Assembly (NCBI RefSeq): GCF_022919215.1
Contig: NZ_CP095046.1
Location: 1,850,501 to 1,914,500 of the forward strand
Source: Hymenobacter cellulosilyticus
GTDB taxonomy: Bacteria > Bacteroidota > Bacteroidia > Cytophagales > Hymenobacteraceae
Reading direction: 5' to 3'
DNA: 64,000 nt
The position numbers were made by a program, and so were the translations under genes. This document shows positions 55,502 through 62,239 of the stretch, one piece after another (position 1 is the first letter of the stretch; each line of letters opens with the position of its first letter). The notes below the pieces were generated by a model. It did no database searches and was not told the origin of the DNA. It saw only the letters and a list, made by a program, of their open reading frames with translations.

Positions 55502-56328
55502 TTAGTACATCGTGTCGATGCCGGCCCGGTCGCCGGCGGAAAGGCCGCTGCGCTGGATGTCGAAGGTAGAGCCGTCCTTCTTGGTGATGGTGGGCTGGCC
55601 GTTCGAAGAGAAGGAGAACGAGCCGTACATCATGATAGAGCCGAAATCGAGGGCGCCAAAGTCGGTGCCGCTGTAGCCCGAGACGCCGTACTTGGTGAAG
55701 TTGTTTTCGTAGCCGGACTGAATGTTCTGGGTCAGGATGTTCACGTAGTTGTCCCGGTCGTTGCGGGTTTGCTCGTGGAACAGGCCCAGGGCGTGGCCGA
55801 TTTCGTGGATGGTGTTGCCCGTAGAGCAGCCTGAGGCCAGGTTGATGTACTGCCGGCCGCCAATCATGCCGATGTTAGAAGAGCAGCCCGAGCCCACGCG
55901 GAAGGTCACGTAGTTGGCCTGGGTGGTGCGCTTCACGAAGCGGACGGGCGTGTAGGTCTGCCAGTGAGTAATGGCGTCGGTTACGCGGTTCTGGCTGGGC
56001 AGGGCGGCATCGATGGTGTAGTACACCACGGCGCTGGGCCACTTGCCGGTGTTGCGGCCGGCGCTTTCGGTTTGTGGGCCGGTGGGATTCACCTGGCTGG
56101 CCGTCAGAATAATATCACCTTCCAGGATATTCTCCCCGTTGATTTGCTGGTACACGCCCATCTTGCTCACCTGGACCGGGCCGGTCTGGCTGGGGTAGGC
56201 TTCTTCCACTTTGGCGTTCTGCACGGCGGCTGTGGCAGCGGGGCAGCAGCATCCTGTTCTTTGGAGCAGCTGGAGAAGGCAGTCATGCCCACGCCGAGCA
56301 GCAGGAGGGAGAGATGAGTCTTTTTCAT
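55502..56328 (-). CDS. Astacin-like (M12A) zinc metalloprotease lipoprotein (one frameshift as assembled)
   Basis: Restored length about 275 residues. Lipoprotein signal (MKKTHLSLLLLGVGMTAFSSC) in one frame; the body in another, joined by restoring a C at 56240-56243. The extended zinc motif HEIGHALGLFHEQTR fits HExxHxxGxxHE of astacins, and SIMMYGSFSFS holds the Met-turn (the family has SxMHY; here MMYG). A propeptide of about 70 residues precedes the WPSAVVYYTID start of the catalytic domain. Surface or secreted protease of broad specificity. Single gene with its promoter next to the 21-bp repeat array. Confidence 0.88.
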
Positions 56329-56905
56329 GGGAGAATTAGGTTTGGTTTGGTGAGGATTTGCCAAATAAGCAGAATAATTTTCAAGATAGTTCCTGTTTGA
56401 TTGAAATATCATCAAAAGTAATCTGTTTGTGTTGAAATAATCTCAATAAAGCTACGGGTTGTACCCTTCCGTTGTCGTTGTCTAAAAGCTTGGTAAGCAG
56501 CGAGTAGCAAGCCTGGGAAGGAGGTCTCTCGACCTCGTCAGAAAGGAAATAAAGAGTAGGGGCCGCAGTGCGCCCATATATGTACACCCTGGCAGCAGCT
56601 CCAATGGGCTTTGAAGTGGCTCCGGGGGCCTGGAAAGCATTTCGGTCACCCCTGAAGCCGTATCGGACGCTCCCGAAAGCTTATCGGACGGCCCTGAAAC
56701 AAAATCGGACGCCCCTGAAAGCCTATCAGCCGGTCCTGGGACGGTCTCGGACACCCCGAAAGCTTATCGGACGGTCTTGAAGAGGAATCGGACAGTTCTG
56801 AAGCCGTATCGGACGGTGTAAAATAAACGGAACCGTAGGTGGCAACAGCGTCAGAAATACTAGTAGTTTACGGCTATGTTAAACCTCTAATTTCTATCGT
56901 GTTGT
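56329..56905. other. Divergent intergenic region holding the 21-bp repeats
   Basis: No gene was supported. It is shared by the upstream ends of the protease and the gene at 56906. Apart from the repeat array it holds only AT-rich sequence. Confidence 0.5.
56619..56814. repeat. 21-bp tandem repeat array
   Basis: About nine units of the type CCTGAAAGCCTATCGGACGG. TATCGGAC or a close match starts at 56640, 56661, 56682, 56703, 56724, 56745, 56765, 56786 and 56807. All steps are 21 bases except the sixth interval, which is 20, matching one missing T at about 56757. The left end is degenerate. Frames on both strands run through parts of the array but show only low-complexity 7-residue repeats. 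Confidence 0.88.
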
Positions 56906-57604
56906 ATGAGTAAACCTGTTCCCAATTTCAGTTTCCGGCGGGAAGAATTATTACCCCTGGCCCGCCTGCTGCAAGGCCATGTGGCGCGCGACCTGGCCGA
57001 GTTTAAGCAACTGCTGCCCGAGGAGTACGGCCCGAAGTTTTTGGCCGACTACACCGCCCGCCTGGCCGCGGCCGAAGCCCTGACAAGCACCCGCATCAGT
57101 CGGGCCCAGGCGCAGCTGATTACGCAGCGCATCAAGAGCACCTCGGCCAAGCTGCCCCAACTGCTCGACCACCTCGAAGCGCGGGTGCGCCGGGCCCAGG
57201 GCCTCACGGTACCGGCCGCTGCTTTCGGCATCAAGGAAGTACGGCAGGCCCGCAGCTCCGGCGACATGGAGCGCCTGGAGGCCCGGCTCAACACCCTGCT
57301 CCAGAACCTGGACGCCAACCGCGAAGCCCTGCAAGCCAAGGGCCACCCCCAGGCCGACACCGACGCCCTGCGCAGCCTCTACACCGACCTGACCCAGGAC
57401 ACGACCCTGCAGGACTTGCACCAGACCGGCAGCCAGGGCCTCACCGCCGAGAACACCACGACCCTGAACCACCTCTACGCGCTGATGCAGGAGGTGCTGG
57501 CCGATGGTAAAAGCCTGTATGGGCGGACGGATAAGGTGAAGGCGCGGACGAACTACACGCTGCGGCAGCTGCTGAAGCGGGTGAGGACGGAGCGGGAAGC
57601 ATAA
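56906..57604 (+). CDS. Hypothetical all-helical protein
   Basis: 232 residues, no signal peptide, almost entirely predicted alpha-helical, rich in Leu, Ala, Arg and Gln with heptad-like stretches (LLQGHVARDLAEFKQLLPEEY, AEALTSTRISRAQAQLITQRI). No known catalytic motif. The last quarter has Lys/Arg-rich helices (VKARTNYTLRQLLKRVRTER). I know no family for it. It reads toward the low-GC cassette and has its own terminator at 57625. Codon use is like the high-GC chromosome. Confidence 0.65.
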   Translation: MSKPVPNFSFRREELLPLARLLQGHVARDLAEFKQLLPEEYGPKFLADYTARLAAAEALTSTRISRAQAQLITQRIKSTSAKLPQLLDHLEARVRRAQGLTVPAAAFGIKEVRQARSSGDMERLEARLNTLLQNLDANREALQAKGHPQADTDALRSLYTDLTQDTTLQDLHQTGSQGLTAENTTTLNHLYALMQEVLADGKSLYGRTDKVKARTNYTLRQLLKRVRTEREA

Positions 57605-57624
57605 TAGGGAGAAGTGGAAATGGA

Positions 57625-57652
57625 AAGGGCACCCAAATGGGTGCCCTTTTTG
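57625..57652 (+). terminator. Terminator at the edge of the low-GC cassette
   Basis: AAAGGGCACCC / GGGTGCCCTTTTT with AAAT loop. Base composition drops sharply to AT-rich right after it. Confidence 0.87.
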
Positions 57653-57708
57653 GGGAGCGTAAATAATAAATTCAAATTATTAAATATTAATTTGGCGCAT
57701 ACTGAGTT

Positions 57709-58473
57709 TTACTCTGCTATGGCTTCAACAGGTGAGGATACTGTTTTTTTAAAACCTTCATCGTTAATATACTGCTCAATGTTGTTCAATATTCCCTCAA
57801 TATAAGATATAGCGTTGTTTTTATATCCTATGATCTGTGCAACGGAAAGGTCTTTTCCACATTCTGCAAATGTAATTCTTCCGTGTGCTAATCTATTTCG
57901 CATACGTCTAATATCTACTAATATAGCTCCTGCCTTCTCCTTTTCTCCCCCTACTTTGCTGTTAAATCCATAAGTGTCAGCTAATATTCTTATGTTTTCT
58001 GCATCTATATTTCCTGATAGTTGGAATAAGTCTTTGTCGTCCTCTTTTGCTCTGAGTATTATTTCCTTAAATTCTATTTTAGTTTCATCTATTATTTCTT
58101 TAACTAAGCTGTGTAATCTCAATTCAATTGTCTTGTCCTTTATATACGGGTCGTTCAGACCCTTTGCTTTCTGCTTTAGCCATAGTGCCTGTGTTTTTTC
58201 AGAAAGTGAATTTATGGGCAGGTTCTTTTCTTGAATAGCCTTTAATATAGCTATCAAAAAATTTCTACAGGTTGCCTCTAGTAGATTATATATCAATAAG
58301 TATCCATTTGCTTTTAGTATTTTTATTGTTTCTGTATCTATTTCTATTTTATGAATTCCGCTTTTGTTTTCATAGTTTATATTTATGTTATCTTCATCTA
58401 GTATTTCTAAAAGTGAAAAGTATTTTTCTATTTCGCTTTTCCTTTTGTTGAAATCATCTTTAGTTTCCTTCAT
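57709..58473 (-). CDS. MAE_28990/MAE_18760-like HEPN nuclease
   Basis: 254 residues, helical, AT-rich. The HEPN active-site motif R-x4-6-H is seen as R192-NRLA-H197 in the C-terminal part (DIRRMRNRLAHGRITF), the place and context typical of the MAE_28990/MAE_18760 HEPN family. The N-terminal 180 residues are a helical region without known motif. HEPN domains are usually metal-independent RNases that act as toxins or effectors. It starts 14 bases inside the end of the DUF262 gene, so it is translationally coupled and is the probable effector of the cassette. Being last in the operon, it may be made in least amount. Confidence 0.83.
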   Translation of the reverse strand: MKETKDDFNKRKSEIEKYFSLLEILDEDNININYENKSGIHKIEIDTETIKILKANGYLLIYNLLEATCRNFLIAILKAIQEKNLPINSLSEKTQALWLKQKAKGLNDPYIKDKTIELRLHSLVKEIIDETKIEFKEIILRAKEDDKDLFQLSGNIDAENIRILADTYGFNSKVGGEKEKAGAILVDIRRMRNRLAHGRITFAECGKDLSVAQIIGYKNNAISYIEGILNNIEQYINDEGFKKTVSSPVEAIAE

Positions 58474-59566
58474 AATGCAAATCTGTGGGCTTTATTTTGT
58501 TGACCAAGCAATCTTTGACAAAGTCAACACGCTTTTTTAATTTACCTGCGTTTCCACTGGAATCTGACGTTGTTACCTCATTAAATTCAAGTGAGTTTAA
58601 CCAATCCATAGATTTGGGAACTAACTTAGGTTCTTCCTCTAATGCGAAGTGGACTCCTAAAGATATTGCCTCAAACCTAACTCGGGGAGTAGAATTGGCG
58701 TTAGGTGTCTTTCTAAAACCGAGGGGGAAATTATCACGAACAAAATTAAGCATATTATTAAAAATTAAGGTTTTGTTATCTATATCAAATCCATTGTTTT
58801 TCTCAATTAAGTAAGAGTCTAGTACTCTGCTTCCTCGTTCTTTTCTGTTAGTGCCAAATTCGGAGTAGGTGAAGAATCTTAAAACCAATTCTTCTGCCTC
58901 ACCTCTTTTTCTAGCTGACTCTGAAATTGGGCATAATTCCTTAAATAACTCATCTTTGGTACATTGCTCAATAAATTTATAAAAGTCACCTGCAAACGCG
59001 CCTTTGCGAACTTCAGCTGGTTTAGCACGTTCTCCTGTTGTGTTAATCCTGTCAAATATATCGTGTCTTACACCTTCTTCGGCTTTGTCACTGATTACGT
59101 GAAGCCTAATATTAATAAGTTCAAACTTGTTTCTTCTAGACTCTGGTAAATCTGAATACTTGAATCCATTCAAGTATGTTAGTTTTTTAAGACCATTGAG
59201 TGTGAATTCGTTATTCACAAAAGCTTCAATAGTTCTTATTCTTTGCGAACCATCTATTAGTTCAAGGGTACCATCTTTATCTAAAATTGCAGCGAACAGA
59301 GGTTGGATTGGGACACCCATGAATAAAGACTCAATAAAACGGCATTTCATTTCGTCACGCCAAATGAAACTGCGCTGATAACCAGGGATTCTTATTTTTG
59401 ATTTTTCAGGAGCATTAGAATTAAATCTGAATAACATTACGTCGATTGGGTATTCTTTAGTGTCATATTCATATGGTATCTGGAAGGACTTGATTTGTTC
59501 TTCTGCAGCCACGATCTCTGCTTCTGTCTTGCTTGAAATTTCTTCAGTTGAGAATTCTCTTTCCAT
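58460..59566 (-). CDS. DUF262 domain protein (GmrSD-related)
   Basis: 368 residues, AT-rich. DUF262 (ParB/sulfiredoxin-like fold) motifs: PGYQRSFIWR at 61-70, DGSQRIRTI from 105, and FDRINTTGERAKPAE from 171. The DGSQR motif and RINTTG block are those of the GmrS subunit of type IV modification-dependent enzymes, which bind and hydrolyse nucleotides. The usual partner DUF1524 HNH nuclease domain (GmrD) is missing from this protein and its neighbours; the HEPN gene is in that place. The ATG abuts the methyltransferase stop (TAAATG). Inferred role: DNA or modification sensing and NTP-dependent control of the effector. Confidence 0.86.
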   Translation of the reverse strand: MEREFSTEEISSKTEAEIVAAEEQIKSFQIPYEYDTKEYPIDVMLFRFNSNAPEKSKIRIPGYQRSFIWRDEMKCRFIESLFMGVPIQPLFAAILDKDGTLELIDGSQRIRTIEAFVNNEFTLNGLKKLTYLNGFKYSDLPESRRNKFELINIRLHVISDKAEEGVRHDIFDRINTTGERAKPAEVRKGAFAGDFYKFIEQCTKDELFKELCPISESARKRGEAEELVLRFFTYSEFGTNRKERGSRVLDSYLIEKNNGFDIDNKTLIFNNMLNFVRDNFPLGFRKTPNANSTPRVRFEAISLGVHFALEEEPKLVPKSMDWLNSLEFNEVTTSDSSGNAGKLKKRVDFVKDCLVNKIKPTDLHYEGN

Positions 59567-60640
59567 TTACTTAGCGTTAAATCCTGTTAGGTGTTTTTTT
59601 ATACTAATTGCAATTGCTTGGCCTAGTTTTACAGGTACAGCATTTCCGATATGGCGTTGAATATCTTTTGAAATTATCTTGTTGGAAGGGTAACTTAAAA
59701 AGTTATAACTTCTCGGGAAGGATTGTAAAATGGCGGCTTCTCGCAGAGAAATAGCTCTGTTCTGTTCCGGATGACCAAATCTTCCATTGCCTAGGCCAAT
59801 ACAATGAGTAGTCATTGTAGGAGATGGCTCATTCCAACGCATTCTACCATACACATCATTGAATTTGCTCCCTGTGAGTTTCTTGTGGCATTCAAGCATT
59901 AATTCATCTGGCCACTCTCGCCAGCTACCGCCTTCTTTTGTATGCTGCATTCTTGTTATATTCAGCTTCGAAAGCTTTTGTGCTCGATGAATTGGGTCTG
60001 ATTCGCATACCTGCCCGTCCATAATAGAAGGTAAATCTCCAATTGCCTCTTTTACAGTGGGTAGATTATTTTTACTTCTTGTGGGAGGTATCAAATCAAT
60101 AGGTCCTAACTTTGATGCAAGTAATACAAGCCTTTTTCTATTTTGTGGTATGCCGTATTCAGGACAATAAACTATTTTTTTTGGATCAGATATATGATAG
60201 CCGTTTGATTCTAAGGTTTTAATAAAATCACTATAAACGCCGTTTTTATTGTATTTAGCTAATTGTGGTACATTTTCCATTGATACTATCTCTGGTTGAA
60301 TATCCTCAATTAACTTAGCAAAGTATAACAAAAGACTCCATTTGTTATCATCAGAATTTCTATTTCCAGATGTATATCGCGAAAAAGATTGACACGGAGC
60401 ACAGCCAATAAGTATTTTGATTGAGTCTTTAGGAAAAAGGCTCAATACTTCATTTGATGTTACCTTGGTAATATCATTACAGATAAATTTTGAATTGTTA
60501 TTATTTTCAAAAGTGTACTTGCAGGTTTCATCGGAATCGATACCAGCAACAACATTGAATCCTTCCATAACAAAGCCATGAGTTAACCCACCTATTCCAC
60601 AGAACAAGTCGATTACGGCTGCTTTCTTCCAAGTTTTCAC
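59567..60640 (-). CDS. DNA cytosine-5 methyltransferase
   Basis: 357 residues, AT-rich, GTG start at 60640. All key motifs of m5C methyltransferases are present: I (DLFCGIGGLTHGF, 11-23), IV with catalytic Cys83 in CAPCQSFSRY, VI (MENVPQLAKY, 121-130), VIII (PQNRKRLVLLAS, 165-176), IX (ISLREAAILQSFP, 297-309) and X (GNAVPVKLGQ, 332-341). The target-recognition region is about 180-285; its sequence specificity cannot be read. It is complete and should be active. It heads the cassette and would mark self DNA, protecting it from the DUF262/HEPN pair. Confidence 0.93.
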   Translation of the reverse strand: MKTWKKAAVIDLFCGIGGLTHGFVMEGFNVVAGIDSDETCKYTFENNNNSKFICNDITKVTSNEVLSLFPKDSIKILIGCAPCQSFSRYTSGNRNSDDNKWSLLLYFAKLIEDIQPEIVSMENVPQLAKYNKNGVYSDFIKTLESNGYHISDPKKIVYCPEYGIPQNRKRLVLLASKLGPIDLIPPTRSKNNLPTVKEAIGDLPSIMDGQVCESDPIHRAQKLSKLNITRMQHTKEGGSWREWPDELMLECHKKLTGSKFNDVYGRMRWNEPSPTMTTHCIGLGNGRFGHPEQNRAISLREAAILQSFPRSYNFLSYPSNKIISKDIQRHIGNAVPVKLGQAIAISIKKHLTGFNAK

Positions 60641-60682
60641 AAAATCTTATGTTTTTTGCTAAGATATAGCACTATTAACAAA

Positions 60683-60716
60683 GAAGCAGATATAAGTTTT
60701 GGCCTATATCTGCTTC
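60683..60716 (-). terminator. Terminator after icd
   Basis: GAAGCAGATATA / TATATCTGCTTC perfect 12-bp stem with a 10-base loop; the minus-strand tail is TTTGTT. Confidence 0.8.
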
Positions 60717-60765
60717 CTTGTTAAATTCAGTAGTTCCTTACCTTAGGTAGGGAGTAAAGGCACCC

Positions 60766-62030
60766 TTACATCCGGGCGATAATCTCGTCGCCGAACTCCG
60801 AGCATTTCAGCAGGGTAGCGCCTTCCATGAGGCGTTCGAAGTCGTAGGTTACGCGCTTCGAGGCAATGGCGGCTTCCAGACCTTTGTAGATCAGGTCGGC
60901 GGCTTCCTGCCAGCCCAGGTGCTCGAGCATCATGGCGCCGGACAGAATCACCGAGCCGGGGTTTACCTTATCGAGGCCGGCGTACTTGGGAGCAGTGCCG
61001 TGGGTAGCTTCGAAGATGGCGTGGCCGGTCATGTAGTTGATGTTGGCACCGGGCGCAATGCCGATACCGCCTACGATGGCCGCCAGGGCGTCGGAGATAT
61101 AGTCGCCGTTCAGGTTCAGGGTAGCAATTACCGAGTAGTCGGCGGGGCGGAGCAGGATCTGCTGCAGGAAAGCATCGGCGATGCTGTCCTTAATCAGGAT
61201 CTTGCCGCTTTCCAGGGCCGCCTTCTGCTGGGCATCGGCTACGTCCTGGCCCTGCTTGGCCACGATCTTGTCGTACTGGGCCCAGGTGAATACTTTGTCG
61301 CCGAACTCACGCTCAGCCAGCTCATAGCCCCAAGTCTTGAAGGCACCTTCGGTGAACTTCATGATGTTGCCTTTGTGCACGATGGTCACCGAAGGCTTGT
61401 TGTGGCTGATGGCGTACTCGATGGCGGCGCGCACGAGGCGCTCGGTGCCTTCCTTCGAAACCGGCTTGATGCCGAACGAAGACGACTCGGGGAAGCGGAT
61501 TTTCTTCACGCCCATCTCGTCCTGCAGGAATTCCAGCATTTTCTGGGCCTGGGGCGTACCGTTCATGTACTCGATGCCGGCGTAGATGTCCTCGGTGTTT
61601 TCGCGGAAAATCACCATGTCGGTCAGCTCGGGACGCTTCACGGGGGAAGGCACGCCTTCAAACCAGCGCACGGGGCGCAGGCAAGCGTACAGGTCGAGCT
61701 CCTGGCGCAGGGCCACGTTCAGGGAGCGGATACCGCCGCCTACGGGCGTGGTCAGGGGCCTTTGATGCCCACGAGGTAGTCGCGGAAGGCATCCAGGGTT
61801 TCGTTGGGCAGCCAGTTGCCGGTTTGCTTGAACGACTTCTCGCCCGCCAGCACCTCTTTCCACATCAGCTTGCGCGCGCCGCCGTAAGCCTTTTCTACTG
61901 CGGCGTCGAATACGCGCACGGAAGCGGCCCAAATGTCCGGACCGGTACCATCGCCCTCAATGAAAGGAATTACGGGTTGATCCGGTACGCTCAGCTTACC
62001 GCCTTTGATGGTGATTTTGTTCTCTGCCAT
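60766..62030 (-). CDS. icd: NADP-dependent isocitrate dehydrogenase (one frameshift as assembled)
   Basis: Restored length about 421 residues. Oxidises isocitrate to 2-oxoglutarate in the citric acid cycle. Start [29 protein letters not shown] at the N-terminus, then [23 protein letters not shown] with the isocitrate-phosphate Ser and Arg residues, [25 protein letters not shown], the Asp-rich metal site in [15 protein letters not shown], and [10 protein letters not shown] for NADP. One C is missing in the run 61755-61758: IKGP then [11 protein letters not shown]. Single gene, unrelated to the cassette but next to it. Confidence 0.93.
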
Positions 62031-62116
62031 TGTTAAAAGTTGTCAGTTGCGAATTGACAGTTATTTAGGGTGTTTGAGTTGTTGTTAGAGGTAATAAACC
62101 CGCCGGCTCCGGTCCT

Positions 62117-62214
62117 GTCATCCTGAGCTTGCGAAGGATCTTATCACGCCAGAACGATGCTCATAACAACGACTCGTGCTGCGGTGATAAGGTCCTTCGC
62201 TTTGCTCAGGATGA
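62117..62214. repeat. REP-like inverted repeat (31-bp imperfect arms)
   Basis: Left arm 62117-62147 (GTCATCCTGAGC.. ..CTTATCAC) and right arm 62184-62214 (GTGATAAGG.. ..GCTCAGGATGA) with a 36-base spacer. The stem differs at a few places and one base of length. It lies between icd and the M16 gene. The TCATCCTGAGC core is, as I recall, a widespread interspersed repeat of Cytophagales genomes. Confidence 0.8.
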
Positions 62215-62239
62215 GAGACGTGGGGACATAGCGGATACT

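Larger units (their letters stand above)
57660..60720. other. Low-GC defence-type cassette (m5C methyltransferase, DUF262, HEPN)
   Basis: About 3 kb, clearly AT-rich against the flanks, bounded by the terminator at 57625-57652 and the icd terminator at 60683. Three tightly coupled minus-strand genes, with no integrase, transposase or tRNA beside them. The base composition indicates horizontal transfer. No target-site duplication was identified. Confidence 0.8.

Noticed and set aside
56619..56814. CRISPR array or protein-coding heptad repeat
   Set aside because: Units are contiguous with no unique spacers. Frames cross it on both strands, which is expected of a 21-bp repeat and is not evidence of coding.
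57709..60640. Classic type II restriction-modification system
   Set aside because: No recognisable restriction endonuclease domain is present; the partners are DUF262 and HEPN.
57660..60720. Prophage or integrative element
   Set aside because: No integrase, phage structural gene, tRNA or att-like direct repeats were seen at the borders, only terminators and a composition change.
637..62030. Programmed ribosomal frameshifting as the cause of the broken frames
   Set aside because: The breaks occur in unrelated genes, at C/G runs without slippery heptamers or a common downstream structure, and in both directions.
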